Assembly: GCA_045863195.1 (NCBI GenBank)
Contig: BTUI01000015.1
Coordinates: 7,745-71,744, forward strand
Length of the DNA stretch: 64,000 nt
Reading direction: 5' to 3'
From: W-Chloroflexi-9 sp045863195
GTDB taxonomy: Bacteria > Chloroflexota > Dehalococcoidia > UBA2979
A program made the position numbers and the translations under genes. Positions 1 through 8,401 of the stretch are shown one piece after another. Position 1 is the first letter of the stretch; each line of letters starts with the position of its first letter. The notes under the pieces were generated by a model. That model was not told the origin of the DNA, did not search any database, and saw only the letters and a program-made list of their open reading frames with translations.

Positions 1-153
1 CTCGTGATCGGCCATGACATGGACGTGGTCGCGCGGCTCTGCGACACCATCGTCGTCATGACTGGCGGTCGCGTGATGATGGAAGGGACGCCGGACGAGG
101 TCCTCAGCAACGCCGAGGTGCAGGAGGCGTACCTGGGGAGCCAGTACCGATGA
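1..153 (+). CDS. livG: ABC transporter ATP-binding protein LivG, C-terminal fragment
   Basis: The frame is open from the first base and ends in TGA at 151-153, so only the last 50 residues are present. They read as the end of a branched-chain amino-acid ABC ATPase: the H-loop (VIGHDMDVV) is followed by the typical GxxxxEGTPDEVLSN region and the ending VQEAYLG. LivG pairs with LivF as the two nucleotide-binding subunits on the inner face of the membrane. The stop overlaps the livF start by 4 nt (ATGA), which indicates one operon. The rest of the gene, with Walker A and B, lies outside the window. Confidence 0.9.
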   Translation, partial: LVIGHDMDVVARLCDTIVVMTGGRVMMEGTPDEVLSNAEVQEAYLGSQYR

Positions 154-884
154 CGCCGCTGCTCGACGTGCAGGGGGTGTCCGCGGGGTACGGCGGCGTG
201 CAGATCGTGCACCAGGCCTCGATCGCGGTGTCGCCTGGCGAGATCGTCACGATCATCGGGCCGAACGGCGCCGGGAAGTCCACGCTGTTGAAGGCGATCT
301 TCGGCGCGATCCGCGCGACCGAGGGCCGCGTCACCTTCGATGGTCGCGACGTGACGGGGCTCAGCGCTCACCAGATGGTCATGGCGGGTGCGGGCTTCGT
401 GCCGCAGACGGAGAACGTGTTCCCGTCGCTGTCGATCCGCGAGAACCTGGAGATGGGCGGATACCGTCGCACAGGCGGCACCCGTGAACGCATCGACGAA
501 CTCCTCGCGCGGTTCCCGGAACTCGCGAGGCGTCCCGGCGAGGCCGCGTCCCGGCTGTCGGGCGGCCAGCGACAGGCGCTCGCGATGTGTCGCGCGCTGA
601 TGCTGGAGCCGCGGCTGCTGCTGCTGGACGAGCCAACGGCCGCGCTGTCACCGATCATGCGCGACGAGATCTTCCAGCAAATCCGGGCGATCCGGGACAG
701 CGGCGTGGCCGTGCTGATGGTGGAGCAGAACGCGCGTGAGGCGCTGGCGATCTCCGATCGCGGCTACGTGCTTGTCGGTGGGCGGAACGCGCTGGAGCAG
801 TCCGGCGCGGAGATGCTGGCGAACCCGGAGGTCGGCCGCCTGTTCCTCGGTCGTGTCGAGGCGGATGCAGGGGCGGGGGAGTAG
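150..884 (+). CDS. livF: Branched-chain amino acid ABC transporter ATP-binding protein LivF
   Basis: This 244-residue ABC ATPase has all the expected motifs: Walker A GPNGAGKST near residue 37, the signature LSGGQRQALAM near 136, Walker B LLLLDEPTAAL near 156 and the switch region VLMVEQNAREAL. VEQN instead of GHDM after the D-loop is typical of LivF rather than LivG. It hydrolyses ATP to drive import through LivH/LivM; the family takes branched-chain amino acids, amides or urea, and the substrate here cannot be told. The ATG overlaps the livG stop, and livH starts 2 nt after the livF stop. Confidence 0.93.
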   Translation: MTPLLDVQGVSAGYGGVQIVHQASIAVSPGEIVTIIGPNGAGKSTLLKAIFGAIRATEGRVTFDGRDVTGLSAHQMVMAGAGFVPQTENVFPSLSIRENLEMGGYRRTGGTRERIDELLARFPELARRPGEAASRLSGGQRQALAMCRALMLEPRLLLLDEPTAALSPIMRDEIFQQIRAIRDSGVAVLMVEQNAREALAISDRGYVLVGGRNALEQSGAEMLANPEVGRLFLGRVEADAGAGE

Positions 885-886
885 CG

Positions 887-1786
887 ATGCTCGACCTGGC
901 GCAACTCGTCATCGTCGGCCTGATCGTCGGCTCCATCGTGGGCCTCGGCGCCATGGGGCTCACGCTCTCGTACGGCATCCTCAAGTTCGCGAACTTCGCG
1001 CACGGCGACATGATGACGCTGGGGATGTTCCTGGCGTACGCGGTGGTCACCACGGTCGGCACGGGCGCGCTTGGGCCGTTCTCCGTGGGCTGGGCGATGA
1101 TCCCGGCGCTGGTGATCGCGATGGTGGGTGTGGGCGTGTATGCGGCCGGCGTGGACCGCGTGGTGTACCGGCCCCTGCGCCGGCGCGGCAGCAGCACGAT
1201 CTCGATGGCGATCGCCTCGCTCGGTATCGCGATCATGACGCGCGCCGTGATCCAGATGGAGTGGGGCGCCTCGCCGGTGCGTTACGCCAGCGGGATCAAC
1301 CGTGCATGGACGCTGCCGGGGGACCTGAAGATCCGCCCGGACCAGGTGCTCATCATCGCGCTCATGATCGCGATCGCGGTCGGGCTCTACCTGCTGCTCT
1401 TCCGCACCCGCCTGGGGAAGGCGATGCGTGCCACCGCCGACAACCCGGCGCTCGCGGACATCTCCGGCATCGACACCGAGCGGATCCGAGCCGCCACCTG
1501 GCTGATCGCCGGCGCGTTGATCGCCGTGGCAGGGGTGATGTTTGGTGTCCAGTCGCAGTTGAAGTTCGACGCCGGCTTCGAGTTCCTGCTGCCGATGTTC
1601 GCGGCGGTGATCCTCGGCGGCATCGGGAACCCCTGGGGCGCGCTGGCGGGCGGCCTGATCGTCGGCATCTCGCAGGAGGCGTCCACGTACTGGATCCCCA
1701 CCGGGTACAAGACCGCGATCCCCTTCGTCCTGCTCACGATCATGCTCATCGTCAGGCCACGCGGCCTCTTCGGGTCGACGGTGTAG
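887..1786 (+). CDS. livH: Branched-chain amino acid ABC transporter permease LivH
   Basis: This 299-residue hydrophobic protein has about eight predicted membrane segments and the LivH family signature regions: GLTLSYGILKFANFAHGD near the N terminus, RATADNPALADISGID in the cytoplasmic loop, and AAVILGGIGNPWGALAGG near the end. It forms half of the transmembrane channel of the Liv-type transporter. It starts two bases after livF and is followed by livM after 10 nt, so livG-livF-livH-livM is one transcription unit. Confidence 0.93.
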   Translation: MLDLAQLVIVGLIVGSIVGLGAMGLTLSYGILKFANFAHGDMMTLGMFLAYAVVTTVGTGALGPFSVGWAMIPALVIAMVGVGVYAAGVDRVVYRPLRRRGSSTISMAIASLGIAIMTRAVIQMEWGASPVRYASGINRAWTLPGDLKIRPDQVLIIALMIAIAVGLYLLLFRTRLGKAMRATADNPALADISGIDTERIRAATWLIAGALIAVAGVMFGVQSQLKFDAGFEFLLPMFAAVILGGIGNPWGALAGGLIVGISQEASTYWIPTGYKTAIPFVLLTIMLIVRPRGLFGSTV

Positions 1787-1796
1787 GGGGCGGACG

Positions 1797-2849
1797 ATGC
1801 CAGACGCACTGCTGTTCGATCCGGCCTTCCTCGCCTCGTTGAGCGGGGTCGGCAACTGGTCCGTGGGTTTCATTACCACCGTCGCGATCCTCGGGATCGC
1901 GGTGCTGGGGCTGAACGTCCAGTGGGGTTACACGGGCGCGCTGAACTTCGGCGTCGCGGCGTTCCTCATGGTCGGGGCCTACACGACCGCGCTCATCACG
2001 CTGCCGCCGGCCGGGGACTTCCAGGCCTATCGGTTCGGCCTGGAGTTGCCGGTCTGGGCCGGCTGGATCGGCGGCGCCGTCGCCGGCGGCGTGCTCGCCT
2101 TCATCATCGGCCTGCCGACGCTCCGCCTCCGCCGCGACTTCCTCGCGATCGCCACGATCGGCGTCGCCGCGATCCTGCGCACCGTCGCGAACACGACCGA
2201 GGGGTTCGTAAACCGCGCCCGAGGGTTGAACGGCATCCCGGGCTTCCTCCAGAGCGACTTCACGCCCTCCGAGTACCGCTGGGTGCTGATGATCACCGCG
2301 GTCACCGCGCTGGTGCTGTGCTACCTGCTGGTGCGCGCGCTGACCGACTCGCCGTGGGGACGCGTCCTCCGCGCCGTGCGCGACAACGAGGCGACCGCGC
2401 AGGCCGCCGGGAAGGCGACCGTGCCGTTCCGCATGCAGTCATTCGTCCTCGGCGGGATGTTGATGGGCTTCGCGGGAGCGCTGTGGGCGCATCGCGTGGG
2501 GACCATCGCGCCGGACGCGTTTAGCGACCTGTTCGGCACGTTCTTCCTCTGGACGATGCTGATCGTCGGCGGCTCCGGCAACCACCTCGGCGCGGTGGTA
2601 GGCACGCTGGTCGTCGGCTTCTTCTGGTTCGGCACGCCGCTGATCCAGGAGGAGCTGCCGAGCGGCCTCGGGTCGCAGGTGTTCGTGATCCGGCAGTTCG
2701 TGATCGGGCTGCTGGTCGTCCTTGCCGTGCTGCTGATGCCGCGCGGCATCCTGCCAGAGCGGTCACGGGTCAGCCGCTGGGCGCCCGCGCCGCCGGGCAG
2801 GGGCTGGCTGGCACGGCTGCGTCGCCGCACCAGCCCCGCCGCCGAGTAG
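1797..2849 (+). CDS. livM: Branched-chain amino acid ABC transporter permease LivM
   Basis: This 350-residue polytopic protein is the second Liv permease. Family regions visible are NVQWGYTGALNFGVAAF, a loop beginning GLPTLRLRRDFLAIATIG, RAVRDNEATAQAAGK in the cytoplasmic coupling loop, and IVGGSGNHLGAVVG. The start lies 10 nt after livH behind a GGGGG stretch. The gene order is unusual in that the binding protein is not in this operon: the two candidate binding proteins lie next door on the opposite strand, with only 20 nt between the convergent stops. Confidence 0.93.
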   Translation: MPDALLFDPAFLASLSGVGNWSVGFITTVAILGIAVLGLNVQWGYTGALNFGVAAFLMVGAYTTALITLPPAGDFQAYRFGLELPVWAGWIGGAVAGGVLAFIIGLPTLRLRRDFLAIATIGVAAILRTVANTTEGFVNRARGLNGIPGFLQSDFTPSEYRWVLMITAVTALVLCYLLVRALTDSPWGRVLRAVRDNEATAQAAGKATVPFRMQSFVLGGMLMGFAGALWAHRVGTIAPDAFSDLFGTFFLWTMLIVGGSGNHLGAVVGTLVVGFFWFGTPLIQEELPSGLGSQVFVIRQFVIGLLVVLAVLLMPRGILPERSRVSRWAPAPPGRGWLARLRRRTSPAAE

Positions 2850-2869
2850 GCGACGGGCCCGCTCGCCGC

Positions 2870-4156
2870 CTACCGGACTGTGACCGGGATGACCTCGATG
2901 TCCGCGACCACGCCGCCGCGGTACTCCCAGATGTGCAGGTGCCCGTCCATCACGTCGCCGTTGGCGTCCCAGTTCAGCGCGTTCGCCGCACCCTCGTAGT
3001 CCACGTCCTCGCCGTCGGCGATCGCTTCGAGCGCGCCCCGGATGCCCTCCGGGCCGGCGATGAACGGGGCGCCGGGCGGCGCCCCGACGCCCCGGAGCGC
3101 ATCGCGGATCGCGACGCCGTCCGTGCTGCCCGCGGCCGCGGCGGCGAGCGCGACGGCGATCGTCGCGTCGTACGCCGATCGGACGTACGCAATGGTCGGG
3201 AGGACGTCGTACTCCGCGATGTATGCGGCGTCCCACGCACGGCGGCTCTCCGAGTCCTCCGGCGTGCCGGGTGAGGTGCCGGTGACACCGTCCAGCGCCT
3301 CCCCGAACAGCCGCCCGAGATCCGTGCTGCGGAGGGCATCCGCGAGGTAGTAGCGGTCGAACAGGTCGCCCTCCAGCGCCTCCCGCATGAACACCTGCGC
3401 CTGCGTCGGGTAGGTGATCGCGACCAGCACGTTCGCGTCCTCCGCGAGCGCCTCGAGCTCGTCGAGGTAGGACAGCGCCTGCTCTGCGACCGGCCGCGCG
3501 ACCACGTTCTGCACGCCGAAGGCGCTGGCGAACGCGTCCAGCAGCCCCTGGCCGTATGCATCCGGGAGGTAGAGCACGGCCGCGCGGGTCGCACCGGACT
3601 CACGGACGAGCCGGGCGAGTTCCTGGCCCTGGACCACGTCCGACAGCGTGGTGCGGAAGAGGAAGTCGTTGTCGTTCGCGGTGCCCAGCAAGGGTGAGGT
3701 TGCGGAGGGGGCGAGCGTGGGGATCCCCGCGGGGCCGGTGACCTGCTCCGCGACCGCGATCGCGGCGGCAGATGCGAACGGGCCGATGACCGCGTGGACG
3801 CCGTCCTCCTCCACGAGTTTGCGGGCGGCGGCCACGGCGGTGGGGATGTCGCTCATGCTGTCGGCGACCACGAGTTCGACCGGGCGGCCCAGGACGCCGC
3901 CGGCGTCGTTGAGGTGCTCGATCGCGAGCGTGATGCCGCGCTGTCGCGCCGGACCAAACTCGGCGAGCGGGCCGCTGAAGTCGGCGAGGTAACCGATGCG
4001 AAGCGGCCCCTCGGTGCTGGCGGATCGCGTGGAGCCGCCGGCGGCGCCGGTGTCGCCGGCATCCGTTGCGGTCTCGTCACCACCGACGATGCCGCAGGCG
4101 AGCAACACCGATGCCCCGACCGCAATGACGAGTGACGTCATCCGGAGACGTCGCAT
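2870..4156 (-). CDS. ABC transporter substrate-binding lipoprotein (LivJ-like), copy 1
   Basis: This 428-residue protein is exported and lipid-anchored: the N terminus is a short basic stretch and hydrophobic core ending in LLAC, so Cys21 is the likely lipidated residue, followed by a Gly/Ser/Thr-rich tether. From about residue 50 it is a type 1 periplasmic binding fold of the amino-acid/amide family (IGYLADFSGPLAEFGP, AIEHLNDAGGV, VIGPFASAAA, SATSPLL, YLPDAYGQG). It presumably captures the substrate for the adjacent Liv permease. It is clearly paralogous to the next minus-strand gene, suggesting a tandem duplication. A GAGGA ribosome-binding site precedes the ATG. Confidence 0.88.
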   Translation of the reverse strand: MRRLRMTSLVIAVGASVLLACGIVGGDETATDAGDTGAAGGSTRSASTEGPLRIGYLADFSGPLAEFGPARQRGITLAIEHLNDAGGVLGRPVELVVADSMSDIPTAVAAARKLVEEDGVHAVIGPFASAAAIAVAEQVTGPAGIPTLAPSATSPLLGTANDNDFLFRTTLSDVVQGQELARLVRESGATRAAVLYLPDAYGQGLLDAFASAFGVQNVVARPVAEQALSYLDELEALAEDANVLVAITYPTQAQVFMREALEGDLFDRYYLADALRSTDLGRLFGEALDGVTGTSPGTPEDSESRRAWDAAYIAEYDVLPTIAYVRSAYDATIAVALAAAAAGSTDGVAIRDALRGVGAPPGAPFIAGPEGIRGALEAIADGEDVDYEGAANALNWDANGDVMDGHLHIWEYRGGVVADIEVIPVTVR

Positions 4157-4310
4157 GTCGCGTTCCTCTCAACTGCCCCTCACTGCGTTGCCGAGGATAG
4201 CGGGGAGAGTAGCAGAGCATGGGCCGTGAAGCCGTCGCGATCCGCGCGCATATCCATCACGCTCCCGGCAGCATTGCCGTGTGCATAGGAACGCGCGAAG
4301 CAACGCGAGA

Positions 4311-4330
4311 GGCCCCTCCGAAGAGGGGCC
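4311..4330 (-). terminator. Hairpin terminator-like site between the two binding-protein genes
   Basis: An 8-bp perfect GC stem (GGCCCCTC / GAGGGGCC) closes a CGAA tetraloop, about 33 nt beyond the stop of the copy 2 binding protein. The following minus-strand bases contain only scattered T residues, so it may be a transcript-end stabiliser or partial attenuator rather than a strong intrinsic terminator. Confidence 0.55.
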
Positions 4331-4362
4331 CCTCAGTGTGAGTCCTACAGTCCGTCTCGGGG

Positions 4363-5676
4363 CTACTCCGAGAGGTCGAACTCGACCGTCTCGAGTTCGA
4401 CGATCGCGCCGCCCTGGTACTGCCAGATCCCGATGTAGCCGGTGGTGACGTCGCCGTTCTCGTCCCAGTCAAGGGTCGTGGCGGCGCCCTGGAAGTCGAT
4501 GTCCGCACCCATGGCGAGCGCGTTGAACGCCGCCGCGACGCCCTCCGCACCCGGGATGAAGCGCGCGCCTTCCGGCCCGGCCACGTCGCGGAGCGCGTCG
4601 CGGATCGCGGCGCCCTCCACGCTGCCGGCCTTCTGGGCCGCCAGGGCGATGGCGATCACCGCGTCGTAGGCCTCGCGGACGAACGGGCGGGTCGGCAGTG
4701 CACCGAACTTGGCCTGGAAGGCCGCGTCCCACGCCTGCGTCGCGGCGTTCTCCGGGCCGCCCACCGGGGCGGTGCCCTTCATGCCTTCGAGGGCGTCAGC
4801 GCCCACGGCGGCAATCAGGTCCTCGGACTTCGTGCCGTCCACGAACAGGAACTGGGAGAACAGGTCGTTCTCCAGCGCCTCGCGGATGAAGATCTGCGCC
4901 TGCGTCGGGTAACCGATCGCGACGAGGACCTCCGCGCCGTCCGCTGCGGCAGCCTGCAGCTCGGCGAGGTAGGAGGCCGCGCCGTCCTGGAAGGCGGCCT
5001 TCTTCACGCCGGCAGCGCCGAACGCACCCTCGAAGGCGTCAGCCAGGCCCTGGCCGTACGCGTCGTCCAGGTACAGGATGCCGACCTTCTCGATGCCGTC
5101 CGCCTTCGCCAGGTCGGCCAGGACCACGCCCTGGGCCGCGTCCGACGTCGTCGAGCGGAACGTGAAGTCGCTGTCGTTGGCGGTCGTGACGGCCGGCGAG
5201 GTCGCCGACGGCGAGATCACGATCACGCCGGCCGGGCCGGAGATGCTCTCCGACACGGCGATGGTGATGCCGCTGGCCAGGGGGCCAACGATCGCGTGCA
5301 CACCCTCGACCTCGATGAGGCGGCGAGCCTCCTCGGTGGCGGCGGTGGCGTCCGTCTTGTCGTCGCCGACGACGAACGTCACAGGCTGGCCGTTGACGCC
5401 GCCCGCAGCGTTGATGTGCTCGATGGCGAGCTCAACGCCCTTCTGGATCTCCGGGCCAAACTCACCGAGCGGGCCGGAGAAGTCGGCGAGGAAGCCGATC
5501 TTCAGCGCGGCCGGAGCCATCTCGGTGGCCGTCGCCGTGGCTTCGCCCTCGGCCGTGGCGGTCGCCGTGGCCTCCTCGTCGTCGCTGGAGCAGGCGAGCA
5601 GCGCCACCCCGGCGACCATGGCGAGCAGCAGGACGAACGCCGAGCGGCGCCAATCCGCAATTCGCAAACCGGTCAT
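4363..5676 (-). CDS. ABC transporter substrate-binding lipoprotein (LivJ-like), copy 2
   Basis: This 437-residue lipoprotein has a hydrophobic signal ending in LLAC with lipid-attachment Cys29. A low-complexity acidic and Ala/Thr repeat tether follows up to about residue 55, then a type 1 periplasmic binding fold (IGFLADFSGPLGEFGP, AIEHINAAGGV, IVGPLASGITIAVSES, YLDDAYGQGLADAF). It is closely parallel to the copy 1 protein along its length. It has its own promoter-like sequence and a strong GGAGGG ribosome-binding site, so it is probably the more strongly expressed copy. The ligand is not determinable from sequence; hydrophobic amino acids or short amides are usual for the family. Confidence 0.88.
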   Translation of the reverse strand: MTGLRIADWRRSAFVLLLAMVAGVALLACSSDDEEATATATAEGEATATATEMAPAALKIGFLADFSGPLGEFGPEIQKGVELAIEHINAAGGVNGQPVTFVVGDDKTDATAATEEARRLIEVEGVHAIVGPLASGITIAVSESISGPAGVIVISPSATSPAVTTANDSDFTFRSTTSDAAQGVVLADLAKADGIEKVGILYLDDAYGQGLADAFEGAFGAAGVKKAAFQDGAASYLAELQAAAADGAEVLVAIGYPTQAQIFIREALENDLFSQFLFVDGTKSEDLIAAVGADALEGMKGTAPVGGPENAATQAWDAAFQAKFGALPTRPFVREAYDAVIAIALAAQKAGSVEGAAIRDALRDVAGPEGARFIPGAEGVAAAFNALAMGADIDFQGAATTLDWDENGDVTTGYIGIWQYQGGAIVELETVEFDLSE

Positions 5677-5738
5677 GTTCCCTCCGTTTGTGCTTCACCG
5701 GCCCGACACGGTGCCAGGCCGAGATTCAAACAGAAGAA

Positions 5739-5767
5739 ATGGTAAGGATTCTCAGCGGTTGCGGCAA
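5739..5767 (-). promoter_or_regulatory. Sigma-70-like promoter of binding-protein copy 2
   Basis: On the minus strand TTGCCG (5767-5762) and TACCAT (5744-5739) are separated by 17 bp, giving a start near 5732 and a leader of about 56 nt before the ATG at 5676. Each hexamer matches the consensus at four of six positions. The surrounding region is distinctly less GC-rich than the genes. Confidence 0.5.
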
Positions 5768-5796
5768 ACGCAACCATAACGTGAGGCGCGGACCGC

Positions 5797-7602
5797 CTAC
5801 CAGGAGCCGCCCCCGCCACCACCTACTCCGCCGCCGGAGGAGCCGCCCGAGAAGCCGCTGGACCCGGACCCACCGGGCGTGGAGGCGAGCGTGCCGCCCG
5901 CGTTGACCGAGAAGTCGCCGACGCTGGAGGCGAACGCGCCGTACGCAAACGGCCGCGATCCCGCGTACCAGCCCGTGTCCGGCGGCGTCGCGAGGCCCTC
6001 GAACGCCTTCGCCCAGCGCTCGGTCAGGCCGAACACAATCGCGTACGGCAGGTACTCCGTGAACAGCTGCGCGCGCTCCGCGAAGCGGGCCCGTTCCGAC
6101 TCCGCCGTGGCGATGAAGCGCTGGAACCCCCGCACCCGCGTCAGGGCCGCCGTCCCGCGCGCCGTGCGGCTCGGCATCCACGGCGTCACGACGAGCAGCG
6201 CGATCGCGCCGAGGACGAGCGGTACGCCGAGGAGCGCCACGTGCGTCCACGCGGCGAGCCCGGCCTGCAGGAGCGCCGCTGCGATCAGCGCGCCGATGCC
6301 GATGCCCACCCAGCGGTTGCGTGCCGAGTCCGGGCTGCGCCGGTACCAGCCGCGAGCCACGGCGTCCTCGTACAGCGCCTGCTGCACCTTCGCGAGGTGG
6401 GAGTGGAAGGTGGTGCGCAGGTCGCTCAGGTCGCGCTCCGTCTTGCTGCCGGGGAAGAGCGACTCCAGGAGCAGCCGCTCGTACTCCAGTAGCGCCGCGT
6501 CCGGTTCCTTCAACTTCGTGAGCCGCCAGTCCGCCCTCTTGAACAGTCCGCCTTCCTCGAGTTCCGTGATCCGGAGATAGCCCCGCACCGCGAGGTCGAT
6601 GAGCGTGGCGGTGACATCCACGGTGTGTGCGGTCTCGTCCAGGATCAGCCCCACCTGGCCGGGCCGCAGCCCGTCCGGTGGCGCGTACTCCACCGGGTAC
6701 GGGCCACCCTGGCCCAGCGGCACCCGCTCGTCCGCGCCGCCGGCGCCGCCGAAGGCGACGTCCACCGCCGAGCCTCGGTACCGGCGGTCGCGGCCGCTGA
6801 GCCACGTCACGCGCGCGACGCCGCCCACCACGAGCGCCAGCAGCGTCCCCGCACCGCCGAGGGTGAACGGGGTCACCTCGAACGCGCGGCGGAGCGACCA
6901 GCGCTCGATGAGCCGTGGCTGCGGCTCCGGGACGGCGCCCTTCGGCAGGGCGACCACCACGGTCACGCCTTCGTACGCTCCCAGGCCGCCCTCGGCGAAG
7001 TTCGCTCGGTCACCCGCGGGCGTGGCGCTGGTGCAGGGCAGGCTGGAGCCGTCGTACCCGGAATAACAGGCGATGCGGGTGATCTCGGCGGGGGCGATCA
7101 CCTCCACCGTCGCGCGGTCGATCGGCACCGCCCACCCGGTCGCGATGGCGTTCCAGTACAGCTCATCGTGGCTCGCGAAGCCGTTGAGGGCGTCGCGGAT
7201 GCGGTAGCGAAGGGCATAGTCGTGCCGGCCGGTGATCGTGACATCCGCATCGCCGATGCGGATGCGCTTCATCCCGCCGGGGGCGTCCTCCACCACGTAG
7301 CCCGCCGGCGTCCCCGCGCTTGCGCCGACCTCGATCACCTCGAGGCCGTAGAGGCGGTCGTGCGTGCCGTCGTAGTGGACGCGCACGGGCACGTCGCGCA
7401 GGATGCCGCGGCGCTCGTTGCCGCCGAAGTCGTAGACGATGTACTCGTCGATGAGCAGCGCACCGTCCGCCTCGATCTCGATGCGCACGTCGTAGGAGAG
7501 GATGCGCTCGCCGGTCTGCGCGGACGCGCGGCCCAGCGAGGCGAACGCAACGACGAGGGCAACCACCGCGAGGGCCGCGGCGCGGGTGCGGACGGTCGGC
7601 AT
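5797..7602 (-). CDS. DUF2207 family membrane protein
   Basis: This 601-residue protein starts best at 7602: an AGGGAG site precedes this ATG and the protein then opens with a clean signal peptide ending ASAQ. Features in order are a long extracytoplasmic beta-rich DUF2207 domain (SYDVRIEIEADGALLIDEYI, YRIRDALNGF, FYSGYDG-like Cys pair), a membrane helix near residue 260, a cytoplasmic part, two further membrane helices near 460-500, and a C-terminal tail that is almost all Gly and Ser ending GGGGGGSW. DUF2207 proteins (YciQ group) are of unknown function and are often next to lemA, as here, where lemA is divergent. Confidence 0.85.
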   Translation of the reverse strand: MPTVRTRAAALAVVALVVAFASLGRASAQTGERILSYDVRIEIEADGALLIDEYIVYDFGGNERRGILRDVPVRVHYDGTHDRLYGLEVIEVGASAGTPAGYVVEDAPGGMKRIRIGDADVTITGRHDYALRYRIRDALNGFASHDELYWNAIATGWAVPIDRATVEVIAPAEITRIACYSGYDGSSLPCTSATPAGDRANFAEGGLGAYEGVTVVVALPKGAVPEPQPRLIERWSLRRAFEVTPFTLGGAGTLLALVVGGVARVTWLSGRDRRYRGSAVDVAFGGAGGADERVPLGQGGPYPVEYAPPDGLRPGQVGLILDETAHTVDVTATLIDLAVRGYLRITELEEGGLFKRADWRLTKLKEPDAALLEYERLLLESLFPGSKTERDLSDLRTTFHSHLAKVQQALYEDAVARGWYRRSPDSARNRWVGIGIGALIAAALLQAGLAAWTHVALLGVPLVLGAIALLVVTPWMPSRTARGTAALTRVRGFQRFIATAESERARFAERAQLFTEYLPYAIVFGLTERWAKAFEGLATPPDTGWYAGSRPFAYGAFASSVGDFSVNAGGTLASTPGGSGSSGFSGGSSGGGVGGGGGGSW

Positions 7603-7706
7603 ACGTACTCCCTGGGGACGCGAGCGGCGCGCGGTGCGAGCATACTGTCTGCACGCCATCGGGTGGCGCACCCGCCCGGGAGCACCGTCCGCGCAGGGAG
7701 CCGTCC

Positions 7707-8267
7707 ATGATCGTCGGTTGGGTCGTCATCGCGGTCGCCGCGGTCGTGCTGGCCTGGGCCGCGTGGACGTACAACGTCCTGGTGCGCCGCCGGAACCGTG
7801 TGGACGAGGGCTGGGCGCAGATCGAGACGGAACTGAAGCGCCGCTACGACCTCGTCCCCTCGCTCGTCGCCGCCGTCCGCGGGTACACCGGGCACGAGGA
7901 GGCGCTGATGACGCGCGTGGTGGAGGCGCGCGCCGCCGCCGTGGCGCTCCCGGAGACGGCCGCCGTGGACCACGGCAGCGCGGAGTCCAACCTGACCGGC
8001 GCGCTGCGCTCCCTGTTCGCGGTGGCGGAGGCGTACCCGGAGTTGAAAGCAGCCGAATCGTTCCGCGCGCTCCAGGCCGAACTCGCCACGACGGAGGACC
8101 GCATCGCCTACGCGCGTGCGTACTACAACGCGCTCGTGACGGAGTACGAGACCGCCCGGAACACGATCCCGACGAACGTGGTCGCCTCCGCGTTCCGCTT
8201 CCCCTCGCGTCCGTTCTTCGAGGCGGACGTCGCCTCGCGCGGGACGATCGCCGTCGACCTCCGGTAG
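7707..8267 (+). CDS. lemA: LemA family protein
   Basis: This 186-residue protein has one N-terminal membrane helix (residues 1-22) followed by the LemA helical-bundle domain: NVLVRRRNRVDEGWAQIE, LKRRYDLVPSLVAAVRGY, LTGALRSLFAVAEAYPELKA, and the C-terminal part ARAYYNALVTEYETARNTIP and FRFPSRPFFEAD. LemA proteins are membrane-anchored with unclear function. A GGGAG site precedes the ATG by 7 nt. It is divergent from the DUF2207 gene, a pairing seen in many bacteria and suggesting a shared envelope role. Confidence 0.9.
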   Translation: MIVGWVVIAVAAVVLAWAAWTYNVLVRRRNRVDEGWAQIETELKRRYDLVPSLVAAVRGYTGHEEALMTRVVEARAAAVALPETAAVDHGSAESNLTGALRSLFAVAEAYPELKAAESFRALQAELATTEDRIAYARAYYNALVTEYETARNTIPTNVVASAFRFPSRPFFEADVASRGTIAVDLR

Positions 8268-8307
8268 CCGCTCGCGGTACGCTTCAGGTGCTGTGGCACG
8301 CCCTCGA

Positions 8308-8382
8308 GCGGGAGTAGCTCAGTGGTAGAGCGCCTGCCTTCCAAGCAGGATGTCGCGAGTTCGAGCCTCGTCTCCCGCTCCA
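8308..8382 (+). tRNA. tRNA-Gly (anticodon TCC)
   Basis: A complete cloverleaf: acceptor GCGGGAG pairs with CTCCCGC, D arm GCTC/GAGC, anticodon stem CCTGC/GCAGG with loop CTTCCAA (anticodon TCC), T arm GCGAG/CTCGT with loop TTCGAGC, discriminator T and encoded CCA at 8380-8382. It reads GGA and, by wobble, other Gly codons. Confidence 0.95.
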
Positions 8383-8401
8383 TACCGACCCTGAGGCGCG
8401 C

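Noticed and set aside
5726..6805. A 359-residue minus-strand reading frame across the DUF2207 gene
   Set aside because: It is Arg/Pro-rich and in another frame of a gene with clear family features; a high-GC shadow frame.
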